Positions 1-7,023 are shown, numbered from the stretch's first letter. The stretch is 9,587 nucleotides of DNA from Candidatus Aenigmatarchaeota archaeon (GCA_016202875.1 JACQNX010000070.1:1-9587), one strand, 5' to 3'. Notes: generated by a model from the sequence alone, not told the origin. Made by a program: numbers and translations.

Positions 1-818
1 GTCCCTGCTTCAAACTTCCACGGCAGGTCATTCCATGTTGCATCTCTGAGATGAACTTCCTTAATCATGTCTCCGCCGCCAAGGAAAGGCGGCATAGCTT
101 CCATCAGCTCACGCTTGCCATAAAGCACTCCTATGCCTGTAGGGCCAAGCATCTTGTGCCCTGAGAATACAAGAAAATCTGCGTCCAGCTCCCTGACATC
201 CACTCCCATATGTGGCACGCTCTGCGCAGCATCTACCAAGGTTAAAGCACCTGCCGCGTGAGCGTGCTGTATTATTTCTTCGGCATTGTTTATTGTACCA
301 AGCACATTGGACATATGCGTGAATGCAACAAGCCTTGAGCCAGGTATTTTGCTATCGATGTCTTTGTCGATCAAAAATCCATTATTATCAATGCCAATGA
401 AATCCAGTTTCGCTTCCCTTTCCTTTGCCAGCAGCTGCCATGGCACCAAATTGGAGTGATGCTCCATTTCTGTTGCAAGAATCTTGTCGCCTTTCCTGAT
501 GTTTGTGTGGCCCCATGCATACCGCACAAGGTTGATAGCCTCTGTCGCGTTGCGCGTAAATACAATTTCCTCAGGTTGTGCGCCTATGAATCTCGCGATT
601 TTCGCCCTTGCGCTCTCGTGCAGCTCTGTCGCTTCTTCGCTGAGTGTATGAACACCGCGATGTATGTTCGCATTATGCAACTCGTAGAACTGCTTTTCCG
701 CCTCAATGACCTGTCTCGGCTTCTGTGTTGTTGCAGTGCTGTCTAGATAAATCAAAGGTTTCCCGTTGATTCTGCGTTGCAGGATGGGAAAGTCTTCGCG
801 TATTTTGTCTGTGTTCAT
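1..818 (-). CDS. sufS: Cysteine desulfurase SufS, C-terminal part cut by window edge
   Basis: PLP-dependent group II cysteine desulfurase that releases sulfur from cysteine for Fe-S cluster assembly on SufB. Translating the minus strand from ATG 816-818 gives 272 complete codons with no stop before the edge. Family landmarks are in order: the substrate-loop motif LDSTATTQKP (about residues 25-34), NANIHRGVH (49-57), the PLP-stacking His in EMEHHSNLVPW (117-127), DAAQ (196-199) and the PLP-binding lysine in FSGHKMLGPTG (Lys222). The length up to the lysine matches E. coli SufS, where it is Lys226. The C-terminal domain with the persulfide-carrying cysteine lies outside the window. The start is 5 bases after the stop of the preceding small gene, without a strong ribosome site, so it is probably translationally coupled. 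No SufU or SufE sulfur carrier is seen; one could lie further downstream. Confidence 0.96.
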   Translation of the reverse strand, partial: MNTDKIREDFPILQRRINGKPLIYLDSTATTQKPRQVIEAEKQFYELHNANIHRGVHTLSEEATELHESARAKIARFIGAQPEEIVFTRNATEAINLVRYAWGHTNIRKGDKILATEMEHHSNLVPWQLLAKEREAKLDFIGIDNNGFLIDKDIDSKIPGSRLVAFTHMSNVLGTINNAEEIIQHAHAAGALTLVDAAQSVPHMGVDVRELDADFLVFSGHKMLGPTGIGVLYGKRELMEAMPPFLGGGDMIKEVHLRDATWNDLPWKFEAG

Positions 819-823
819 TGTTA

Positions 824-1171
824 TCAGTCCAAGAGTGTCATGCCTAAAGCGAATGCCATTTTTATTTCTTCCAGGCGGTCATAAGTGCGTCCAAAACTTT
901 TTATTTGTTGTGCCAGTTCTCTTATCGTTCTGACATCCCCATCAATAGCTCCTATATTTCGCGCTTCTGCCACTGTTACATACGCATATTTTTTTGCGCT
1001 TTCGGTATACGTCAATAATGGGAATTGCTCAAGCAGGTTTACAAACTCGCCAAAATGATCGCTCCCGATGCAATCCATAAGAAACCCATGGTATATCTCC
1101 AGCACTTCGCGATAGCGTGGGTCAAAACCCTTAGCTGTATACCTCAGTTTCTGCGGATCTGCGTGGCTCAT
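824..1171 (-). CDS. Unknown protein in suf operon, paralog A (115 aa)
   Basis: Not recognised. The protein is soluble, largely helical-looking, has no membrane segment or signal peptide, and contains one cysteine (Cys34). It is clearly a paralog of the gene just before it (1168-1512). Both share Y-x2-KG-x4-YR near the N-terminus (here residues 11-21), PL-x-TYT-x2-A in the middle (51-59) and R-x-[IV]-x2-[IL]-D-x3-R-x-[IL]-R (71-84), with one four-residue length difference between the first two blocks. Its ATG overlaps the TGA of paralog B by four bases, and a GGTGAGG ribosome site precedes it. Its stop is 5 bases before sufS. This tight coupling between sufD and sufS implies co-production with the SUF machinery. 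A role such as SufS activation, a scaffold accessory or a sulfur-transfer partner is inference only, since no catalytic motif is visible. Confidence 0.85.
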   Translation of the reverse strand: MSHADPQKLRYTAKGFDPRYREVLEIYHGFLMDCIGSDHFGEFVNLLEQFPLLTYTESAKKYAYVTVAEARNIGAIDGDVRTIRELAQQIKSFGRTYDRLEEIKMAFALGMTLLD

Positions 1172-1512
1172 TGTTCCTCACCCGCATCCAGTATGTTTAG
1201 GGCATCCCGAAAGTTCGTCGCTATTAATCCTCTGTTTAATTCGTCGTTTTCCTGTTCAACTGCGCGTCTTAGCATGCGTGCAAGGGCATCAAGGTTTTCA
1301 ACATCTCTTTTCTTTGCCCGTGATAAATCCCAGTCTTGTTCCCTGGCTGTTGCTGTATATGTCTTGAGTGGATTTGAATTCATCCATCTTGTAAACGCCT
1401 CAAAGCCTTGATTGTTATAAATTATCTGGAAACCCAAAATCATGTTCCTGTAGGCAAGGTTTATGCCCTTTGAGTTGTATTCAGCTCTTGTCTGCTGGGC
1501 TGCATTGTTCAT
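1168..1512 (-). CDS. Unknown protein in suf operon, paralog B (114 aa)
   Basis: Not recognised. Paralog of the next gene (824-1171), with the conserved blocks Y-x2-KG-x4-YR (residues 12-22), PLKTYTATA (48-56) and R-x-V-x2-L-D-x3-R-x-L-R (69-82). It has no cysteine and no predicted membrane segment, is rich in Arg, Asn, Gln and Glu, and is probably helical. It therefore cannot carry sulfur on cysteine as SufE or SufU do. The ATG overlaps the sufD TGA (ATGA), and GGTGA inside the last sufD codons is a suitable ribosome site. Together the two paralogs look like a tandem duplication that diverged, perhaps to form a heterodimer (inference). No named family is claimed. Confidence 0.85.
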   Translation of the reverse strand: MNNAAQQTRAEYNSKGINLAYRNMILGFQIIYNNQGFEAFTRWMNSNPLKTYTATAREQDWDLSRAKKRDVENLDALARMLRRAVEQENDELNRGLIATNFRDALNILDAGEEQ

Positions 1513-2642
1513 TCATCATCACCTTCTTGCGCAATACCAATAGCCTGTGCAAACTTCTCTCTCAGCTGGATGTTGTTCATTTTCATGATCGCGGGAACCA
1601 GAAATCCCTGCACTATCAGCTGCTCTGCTTCCTGCCTTTCAAGACCGCGGCTTTCCAAATAGAAAAGCTGCTCCTCGTCTACATAGCCTTTTGTAGAGCC
1701 ATGACTAGCTTTCACGTCATTGGCCCCGATCTGCAGGCTGGGGATGCTGTTTGCCAGGGCCTCGTCGCCCACCATGAGCATATGATCCGAGAGGTAGGAA
1801 TTTGTTTTCTGGGCAGGTTTTTCTATCCTGATCAGCCCCCTGTAAACAGCCGTGGATTTGTCCAGCAGCACGCCTTTGGCCAGAATGTTGTTTGTTGTGT
1901 GCGGCACATTGTGAAATGCATTTGTTGTTATGTCTGTATGTTGTTGTCCTTTTGACAGAAAAGCGGATATAGTTTCTGCGCTGGCACCTTCTCCATTAAA
2001 ATAGGTAGTTGCGTCCAGCCTGTGAAATCTTGCGCCGGCTGAGAAGAGCATCCATTTCATGCCTGCATTCCTTTGCAGGGCTGCTGCCTTTGCCGAGAAC
2101 GCATTTGTATTCAGCCCATAACTTTGCAGCGAATTGAACGTGATCTGCGCGTCTTCCCCCGCAAAGACCTCTGTGGCATCTGTCATGACAGCGTCCGTGT
2201 CGCCGACGAGCTCTTCAGAATAGTTCAGGCTTGCGCCTTCTTCAACTGCGATGATGTTATGAGCGTTGGCACTTTCAAAAACGGCGCTGACAGTTGCCTG
2301 CATATTCTTCGGCACATAGACGAAGATTCCGTCAGAAAAATGGGCAAGATGGAATGAGATGATCTTGTCCATTGGCTTGGCTAGCTGGCCAAAATATTTT
2401 TTCCAGAGATCAGGATATTTCTGAAGTGCTGTCGCAAGATCAGCGGCAATTATATTGTCATTGTCGCATCCTAGTGCGACAGAGGATGTATCGCTTGGGC
2501 GAAAATCTATCTTTAGCTTCCGCATGTCTGTATAGCGCCAAGCTTCATCTCTTTCCTGCGGAAACGGAAAGCTGTCAAAGTCTTTTTTTGCCTTTTCCCG
2601 AATCGCTGCGAGCCATTTTGCATTCGCTTGTAGCATTTCCAT
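1509..2642 (-). CDS. sufD: Fe-S cluster assembly protein SufD
   Basis: SufD partners SufB in the SufB-SufC2-SufD scaffold and is thought to help iron entry and cluster formation. The 377 residues match the compact archaeal or Gram-positive type. The N-terminal part has the DEAWRYTDM block (residues 32-40), followed by the right-handed beta-helix core. The C-terminal SufB/SufD signature includes YRGLIRIEKPAQKTNSYL (267-284), KASHGSTKG (311-319) and EEQLFYLESRGLERQEAE (323-340). His314 corresponds to E. coli SufD His360 at the SufB interface. SufD is told from SufB by its shorter length and the absence of the GCTAP cysteine. The start at 2642 is supported by a GGTGA site seven bases upstream. 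It is preceded by the only sizeable gap in the operon (106 bases) and overlaps the next gene by four bases. Confidence 0.95.
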   Translation of the reverse strand: MEMLQANAKWLAAIREKAKKDFDSFPFPQERDEAWRYTDMRKLKIDFRPSDTSSVALGCDNDNIIAADLATALQKYPDLWKKYFGQLAKPMDKIISFHLAHFSDGIFVYVPKNMQATVSAVFESANAHNIIAVEEGASLNYSEELVGDTDAVMTDATEVFAGEDAQITFNSLQSYGLNTNAFSAKAAALQRNAGMKWMLFSAGARFHRLDATTYFNGEGASAETISAFLSKGQQHTDITTNAFHNVPHTTNNILAKGVLLDKSTAVYRGLIRIEKPAQKTNSYLSDHMLMVGDEALANSIPSLQIGANDVKASHGSTKGYVDEEQLFYLESRGLERQEAEQLIVQGFLVPAIMKMNNIQLREKFAQAIGIAQEGDDE

Positions 2643-2748
2643 TTTTATTTCACCTTTCCAGCTCTCGTAAAAATTGTTTCACTTCTTTTTTTCTAGTTCA
2701 TTCCTACACATAGTCAATAATTACATCATTACGCAGCAAACAAAAAAT
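2643..2748 (-). other. Intergenic spacer between sufB and sufD
   Basis: This 106-base AT-rich spacer is the only gap of any size inside the suf operon. Reading along the minus strand, a run of six T (2742-2747) follows the sufB stop almost at once, and a run of five T comes later (about 2669-2673). T-runs can act as intrinsic terminators in archaea, so partial termination after sufB is possible. I see no convincing TATA box for a separate sufD promoter. Confidence 0.35.
2650..2654 (-). promoter_or_regulatory. Ribosome binding site of sufD
   Basis: GGTGA on the minus strand, seven bases before ATG 2642, complementary to the 16S rRNA 3' end. It supports the first in-frame ATG over the second one six bases downstream. 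Confidence 0.7.
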
Positions 2749-5307
2749 TCATCCAACACTGCCTTCCATTTCAAGCTCAATGAGGCGGTTGAACTCAACT
2801 GCGTATTCCAATGGCAGTTGCTTGGTAAAGCATTCGAAAAATCCTCGTACTATGAGTGCAGTTGCTTCCTGCTCTGACAGGCCTCTTGACATCAGATAAA
2901 AAAGCTGCTCCTCGTTCACACGCCCTACAGTTGCTTCATGGCCGATGCTTACTTTCTTTTCTTCTATTTCCATGTACGGCACTGTGTCCGAAACAGATTT
3001 TTCGTCCAAAAGTAGTGCATCGCAGCGGACGTTTGACTTCACTCCTGTGCATCCCTTGTCAACATGTACAAGTCCTCTGTAAGTTGTCTTGCCGCCACCT
3101 TTGCTTATGGACTTGCTTATGATTGTTGATCGTGTGTTCTTCGCCATGTGTATTGCCTTGGCGCCTGCGTCCTGATGCTGGCCGTCCCCTGCGAATGCGA
3201 TGGACATCATGTCAGCCTTCGCGCCCTCGCCCAGCAGGAAAACGCTCGGATATTTCATAGTAATTTTTGACCCAATATTCGCGTCCAGCCACTCCACATA
3301 AGCGTTCTTGTGGGCGAATGCGCGCTTTGTCACCAGATTATACACATTGTTCCACCAGTTCTGCAGAGTTGTGTAGCGCACATGCGCTCCTTCGAGCGCT
3401 ATGACCTCCACCACCGCGGAGTGCAGGCTGTCTGCCGAGAATTTCGGCGCAGTGCAGTTGTGGACAATTATTCCATGGCTCACATATGATTCATCATCTT
3501 CGACGCTGAAATTATAGACTTCTAAATCTTCCACGATTTCAGTCGTTATCTCTCTTATCGGCACGAAAGCGTAGTCACCAGTTATTTCTGCAAGAGAAAC
3601 GAGCTTTTGTTTAAGTATTAAATTCCCGCTTAGCGTTTCAGTCACATCTCTGCCTACGATATCTGCGAATTTTTCTAAGTAGTTTCCGCCCACATATATG
3701 GCAAATGAATTACTTCTTGGCTCGTTTTTTTTCCAGACGTTTATCGACGCAAAAGTGTCTAGTCTCAGCAAAATATCTCTTGTCTGTTCTGCTAATGACT
3801 CTGAAATGGTATTTATCCTGAATGCTATCTTATATCCATCGGAGAACCTTTTGTTGGTGAAATTGCCGTCTCCGCGCCAATAGCCTTTTATGAATTCAGC
3901 TTGTTTTTCCGGCGCTTCTAGCATGAACCATTGTGGCAGTTTCTTGTTTTTTGCACCAGAGCCGAATTCTTGCTTGAACAGTCTTGCGGCAAGCGTGCTG
4001 CAAAGCACTAAAGAGATCCCGTTTTTGTATTCTGCATATTCAAGAGGCTCTTTACCAAAGAATTTTTCCAGCAGTGCTTTGACGTCTTCGATATATTCTC
4101 TCTCGTTTTTGTTGAAAGTAAATGTAAGATAATGATCGTCAATTATAGATCCCTCAGCCATGTAATATCCGACTAATCTGAAAAAGTCCTTGTCTGTTGT
4201 TATCTTGAATTCAATATTCTCATAAGGCTTATTTAATCCGCCCAGTATTACCGAGAAAAATCTGTCATCCTTCGCTATTACTGTCCTTTCTATTGGAATG
4301 GCGATATAATCATGCTTTTCTAGATTCTTGGCCTCAGTCCATTCTGGCTTCCATTCTTTGTTTTTATATTCTAATTTTTTCCTTTTCACAGAAAGGACTG
4401 GATGTCCTCCGGTAATTTTCATTTCCTGCCTGGAGTCTCCGTTATATCTTATCCTGCATAGCACTCCGTTATGTTTCCTTCTTTGCAATTCATAGACTCG
4501 TTTATAGGAACCTGTATGGGTCAGGACAATATCACCTACTTGTATGTCCTCTATCTTCTTTTTCCCTAGAAATGTGGTTATTGGAGCGCCTTTTGTAAAG
4601 CATCCCTCTATGTAATGCACCTTGCTGCCCTCGTCCGCGATTATGAGCGTCCTTTCGAACTGGCCCATGTTTGAGCTGTTTATCCTGAAGTATGCCTGCA
4701 GCGGTATGGGCACCTCGACGCCCTTGGGCACGTACACGAACGATCCGCCAGACCAAGTCGCCGAATTCAGCGCCGCGAACTTGTTGTCATTCACCGGAAC
4801 CACCGTGGCAAAATATTTCTTCACGAGTTCAGGATATTTCTTCAGTGCCTCGTCTGTCGAGCAGAACACCACGCCGAGCTTCTCCAGGTCCTCTCTCACC
4901 TTGCTGTACACGACCTCGGAGTCGAACTGCGCCTCCACGCCTGCAAGGAAGTTCTTCTCCGCTTCCGGGATTCCCAGCCTGTCAAACGTGTTTTTCACGC
5001 CTTCAGGAAGGTCTTCCCAACTCTTCGCCTTCTTGTCCGTGGCGCTCACATAGTAAGTTATGTTCTCAAATATGATCTTGGAAAGGTCCGCTCCCCACGT
5101 TGGCATGGGCTTTTTCATGAATATGTCCAGCGCCTTCAGCCTGAAATCGAGCATCCACTCCGGCTCGCTCTTTATCTCTGATATTTTCCTGACCACGTCA
5201 GCAGACAGCCCTTTGCCTGTGTTGTTGACGTCTTTTGTCTCCACGGCGAACCCGAACTGCTCGTCGTAGCCCGAGCGCAGGTCCAGCAGGGATTTGTTAT
5301 CGGTCAT
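2749..5307 (-). CDS. sufB: SufB scaffold protein interrupted by an intein
   Basis: Central Fe-S scaffold of the SUF complex. The precursor is 852 residues. Removing the 382-residue intein leaves a 470-residue protein, normal for SufB. The N-extein (1-235) ends at KVHYIEG. The C-extein starts at Cys618 of the precursor (Cys236 after splicing) in CTAPKFSADSLHSAVVEV, the equivalent of E. coli Cys254, which accepts sulfur. Further family motifs are KITMKYPSVFLLGEGAKADMM, GGGKTTYRGLVHVDKG, NVRCDALLLDEKS (a cysteine likely equivalent to E. coli Cys405), SIGHEATVGR, EEQLFYLMSRGLSEQEA and a C-terminus ending EMEGSVG. The ATG at 5307 was chosen over the one at 5328 because GGAGG (5315-5319) lies seven bases before it; the longer start would overlap the upstream gene and add only MRDGGIK. 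One base separates it from the upstream stop. Extein rows sampled are 45-65% G+C, the intein about 37%. Confidence 0.96.
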   Translation of the reverse strand: MTDNKSLLDLRSGYDEQFGFAVETKDVNNTGKGLSADVVRKISEIKSEPEWMLDFRLKALDIFMKKPMPTWGADLSKIIFENITYYVSATDKKAKSWEDLPEGVKNTFDRLGIPEAEKNFLAGVEAQFDSEVVYSKVREDLEKLGVVFCSTDEALKKYPELVKKYFATVVPVNDNKFAALNSATWSGGSFVYVPKGVEVPIPLQAYFRINSSNMGQFERTLIIADEGSKVHYIEGCFTKGAPITTFLGKKKIEDIQVGDIVLTHTGSYKRVYELQRRKHNGVLCRIRYNGDSRQEMKITGGHPVLSVKRKKLEYKNKEWKPEWTEAKNLEKHDYIAIPIERTVIAKDDRFFSVILGGLNKPYENIEFKITTDKDFFRLVGYYMAEGSIIDDHYLTFTFNKNEREYIEDVKALLEKFFGKEPLEYAEYKNGISLVLCSTLAARLFKQEFGSGAKNKKLPQWFMLEAPEKQAEFIKGYWRGDGNFTNKRFSDGYKIAFRINTISESLAEQTRDILLRLDTFASINVWKKNEPRSNSFAIYVGGNYLEKFADIVGRDVTETLSGNLILKQKLVSLAEITGDYAFVPIREITTEIVEDLEVYNFSVEDDESYVSHGIIVHNCTAPKFSADSLHSAVVEVIALEGAHVRYTTLQNWWNNVYNLVTKRAFAHKNAYVEWLDANIGSKITMKYPSVFLLGEGAKADMMSIAFAGDGQHQDAGAKAIHMAKNTRSTIISKSISKGGGKTTYRGLVHVDKGCTGVKSNVRCDALLLDEKSVSDTVPYMEIEEKKVSIGHEATVGRVNEEQLFYLMSRGLSEQEATALIVRGFFECFTKQLPLEYAVEFNRLIELEMEGSVG
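3457..4602 (-). mobile_element. SufB intein with LAGLIDADG homing endonuclease (382 aa)
   Basis: A self-splicing protein intron, in frame within sufB. It begins at Cys1 (CFTKGAPITTFLGKKKIEDI, then VGDIVLTHTG, block A). Block B is ITGGHPVLSV, with the catalytic His at intein residue 67. The C-terminal blocks are VYNFSVEDDESYV (F) and VSHGIIVHN (G), ending His381-Asn382, followed by Cys+1 of the extein. All residues of the standard class 1 mechanism are present: Cys1, the block B His, the penultimate His, the terminal Asn and Cys+1. Block F has Glu where many inteins have His. The central endonuclease carries two dodecapeptides, LVGYYMAEG (acidic Glu150) and FIKGYWRGDG (acidic Asp245), so both catalytic acids survive and homing activity is plausible. 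The lower G+C relative to the exteins supports horizontal arrival. Inteins at this SufB site are known in mycobacteria. Confidence 0.95.
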
Positions 5308-5308
5308 T

Positions 5309-6004
5309 TTAATTCCTCCGTCTCTCAAGCCATGCTTTGATTAAAGGATCTGCTGCTAAATCAGAATGCTGCTTCAAGTAATTATCAGCTGCAAGTTTCC
5401 TGCCATAAGCGAGTGCATAGAGAGGAATTTTGGATGTAATACCTAAACTATCATTTTCAAATCCTGCTACTGTCACTGCAGCTAATTTGTAGGCTGATTT
5501 TCTTCCTGCTCCTTTTTCGAGTTCTTGCAAATCAGAGTTTTGCACATGATAGCCTGCTATCAACACACCGCCTATAACAAATGAGCCGGATACTACAGCC
5601 GCTATCAGCGTATTACGTTGCGAGCGTTTCAATTTGGCAGGCTCACTAGAATAGCTTTTGGCAGAACCGCCTGATGCTGGTTTTGTTGAAACAGCAAGCC
5701 CTTTTGGTTTTGCGAATGTGATTTTAGAAGGAACCTCAGTCTTTTCTTTTGTCCAGATAGCGTCAACTCTGACACTTTCACCATCTGACTTGACAAAATA
5801 GTAATGCAATGGATCTTGTTCTCTGTGAAAATGTGTTATTTCATAACTTTCTCCCATTTTTCCAACAAGCTTGCTTCCCTGAAAATAATTTTCAAGGAGC
5901 CTGACAATCAACACATCGTCTCCCCTTGAAATGACTTCAGCTTCCACTGGAGCGTCAGGTTCGGTTCCTTCTAATTTCAGATAGATTGTTTCTTTTCCTG
6001 CCAT
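5309..6004 (-). CDS. Unknown single-span membrane protein in suf operon (231 aa)
   Basis: Not recognised. Residues 1-100 look beta-rich and soluble (YLKLEG, VEAEVISRGDDVLIVRLL, SYEITHFHREQDPLHYYFV). A Ser/Lys/Pro-rich linker follows (about 100-130), ending in the basic run KLKRSQR. A single hydrophobic segment covers about 132-153 (TLIAAVVSGSFVIGGVLIAG). A tail of about 78 residues ends WLERRRN. Positive charges before the segment favour a cytoplasmic N-terminal domain with the tail outside, but the tail is also basic, so topology is uncertain. There are no cysteines and no catalytic motif. ATG 6004 is preferred over an in-frame GTG at 6031 because GGAG (6013-6016) lies eight bases upstream. 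It lies 27 bases after the sufC stop and one base before sufB, so it could anchor SUF assembly at the membrane (inference). Sampled rows are about 40-43% G+C, below the sufB exteins. Confidence 0.85.
   Translation of the reverse strand: MAGKETIYLKLEGTEPDAPVEAEVISRGDDVLIVRLLENYFQGSKLVGKMGESYEITHFHREQDPLHYYFVKSDGESVRVDAIWTKEKTEVPSKITFAKPKGLAVSTKPASGGSAKSYSSEPAKLKRSQRNTLIAAVVSGSFVIGGVLIAGYHVQNSDLQELEKGAGRKSAYKLAAVTVAGFENDSLGITSKIPLYALAYGRKLAADNYLKQHSDLAADPLIKAWLERRRN
5315..5319 (-). promoter_or_regulatory. Ribosome binding site of sufB
   Basis: GGAGG on the minus strand, seven bases upstream of ATG 5305-5307 and lying inside the last codons of the membrane protein gene. It decides the sufB start in favour of MTDNK and implies translational coupling between the two genes. 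Confidence 0.8.
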
Positions 6005-6031
6005 AACTATTTCTCCGTCATTTTCTTTCAC

Positions 6032-6790
6032 CTAAACAGCAACCTCATTTTCCTCCTGTGTCCATCCATATCCTTTCTCTTCGAGATGCTCCGCAAGTTC
6101 GTAATTTCCAGATTTTACAATTCTGCCATCGATCAATATATGTACATAGTCAGGCTTCACGTAGTTCAGCAATCTCTGGTAATGCGTTATAAGCAGCACG
6201 CCCATCGCTGTCTGCCTTGATATTGTATTGATGCCCTCTGCAACAGTCTTCAGCGCGTCTATGTCCAGCCCTGAGTCTGTCTCGTCAAGTATCGCAATCC
6301 TCGGTTGCAGCACAGCAAGCTGAAGTATCTCGCCTTTCTTCTTTTCGCCGCCTGAGAATCCTGCATTGAGATACCTAGATGAAAAGGATTTGTCCATGTT
6401 CAGCAAAGCCATTTTTTCTATCAGGAGTTGCCGGAACTCTTGTAAGGTGAGCTTGTTTCCGTTGTTCAACGTATTCAGCGACGTGCGCAGAAAATTCGCC
6501 ACGCTCACGCCCTCAATCTCTGAAGGATACTGAAATGACAAGAACAGTCCAAGTTTCGCCCTCTCGTTTGGCTTGAGTGTTGTGACGTCTTTGCCGTCAA
6601 AAAGAATTTGTCCGCTGTCGATTTTGTACCTTGGATGCCCCATGACTGCGTAGCTGAGCGTGGATTTGCCCGAGCCGTTCGGGCCCATGAGTGCATGGAT
6701 CTCGCCTTCTCTTACTATAAGATCGATCCCTTTCAGTATCTCTTTTCCGTCAACGCTGACATGAAGATCTTTTATTTCAAGGGTCTGCAT
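6032..6790 (-). CDS. sufC: SufC ABC-type ATPase of the SUF complex
   Basis: Cytoplasmic ATPase that dimerises on SufB-SufD and drives the conformational change needed for cluster assembly. The 252 residues contain Walker A GPNGSGKST (36-44, Lys42), Q-loop SFQYPSEIEGVSVANFLR (Gln87), signature FSGGEKKKGEILQLAVLQP (145-163), Walker B AILDETDSGLD (166-176, Glu170) and the switch His203 in LLITHYQRLL. FSGGEKKKGEILQ and LDETDSGLD are specific to SufC rather than transport ATPases. It has no membrane partner, as expected. ATG 6790 is chosen over upstream in-frame ATGs (6850, 6838, 6808) because GGAGTGA precedes it at good spacing and MQTLEIKDLHV matches typical SufC starts. The start overlaps the end of the small upstream gene by 14 bases. 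Confidence 0.97.
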   Translation of the reverse strand: MQTLEIKDLHVSVDGKEILKGIDLIVREGEIHALMGPNGSGKSTLSYAVMGHPRYKIDSGQILFDGKDVTTLKPNERAKLGLFLSFQYPSEIEGVSVANFLRTSLNTLNNGNKLTLQEFRQLLIEKMALLNMDKSFSSRYLNAGFSGGEKKKGEILQLAVLQPRIAILDETDSGLDIDALKTVAEGINTISRQTAMGVLLITHYQRLLNYVKPDYVHILIDGRIVKSGNYELAEHLEEKGYGWTQEENEVAV

Positions 6791-7010
6791 TGATTTCACT
6801 CCTTTCATATAATCCTGATCTGAGCAAAAGACGTGCATAAAGATATTCACGGACAGTTACACCACTTTTTCCTGCAGCCTGAAGCAAAGGCAAGCCATGT
6901 TCATCTGGCCATATTACATAACTCGCCAAGCGCAAAGCCATGCTTGCTCTCTCCGGCGTTGCAAAAAGTCCGTAATAATTCGCGTTTCTTAGAGGATCTT
7001 TTTCATTCAT
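6777..7010 (-). CDS. Unknown small protein between the regulator and sufC (77 aa)
   Basis: Not recognised. The reading frame from ATG 7010 begins MNEKDPLRNANYYGLF and ends with a TGA 14 bases inside sufC. A ribosome site AGGAG (7021-7025) lies about ten bases upstream, overlapping the regulator stop. The sequence has two helical-looking stretches (ERASMALRLASYVIW and GVTVREYLYARLLLRSGLY) and no cysteine, so it might be a small helix-turn-helix or adaptor protein. The open frame extends upstream to 7127, but that part lies inside the regulator gene and is low-complexity Arg/Ser/Thr/Ala-rich, typical of a shadow frame. The spacing (13 bases after the regulator, overlapping sufC) fits a real operon gene. 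Coding status is probable, function unknown. Confidence 0.65.
   Translation of the reverse strand: MNEKDPLRNANYYGLFATPERASMALRLASYVIWPDEHGLPLLQAAGKSGVTVREYLYARLLLRSGLYERSEINADP
6799..6802 (-). promoter_or_regulatory. Ribosome binding site of sufC
   Basis: GGAG, within AAAGGAGTGA, on the minus strand, eight bases before ATG 6788-6790. It supports the short SufC start over the three upstream in-frame ATGs. Confidence 0.75.
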
Positions 7011-7023
7011 ACAGCTTCTTCTC

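Noticed and set aside
456..746. Plus-strand open frame of 96 codons
   Set aside because: It is opposite the well-supported sufS gene and is Cys/Leu/Arg-rich in the manner of antisense frames.
1470..1955. Plus-strand open frame of 161 codons
   Set aside because: It lies fully opposite sufD and paralog B, with no recognisable motif and no promoter.
4532..5075. Open frames of 74, 127 and 143 codons opposite or out of frame with sufB
   Set aside because: They are Pro/Ser/Arg-rich shadows of the G+C-rich sufB N-extein and cross the intein boundary without regard to it.
2749..5307. SufB as a pseudogene or fusion because of its 852-residue length
   Set aside because: The excess is exactly an intein with intact splice residues, and the two exteins join into a normal 470-residue SufB.
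5308..5328. Longer SufB start at 5328
   Set aside because: GGAGG sits seven bases before the ATG at 5307, and the longer form overlaps the upstream gene while adding only seven non-conserved residues.
6791..6850. Longer SufC starts at 6850, 6838 and 6808
   Set aside because: The ATG at 6790 has a strong ribosome site and matches the usual SufC N-terminus. The extension overlaps the small gene upstream.
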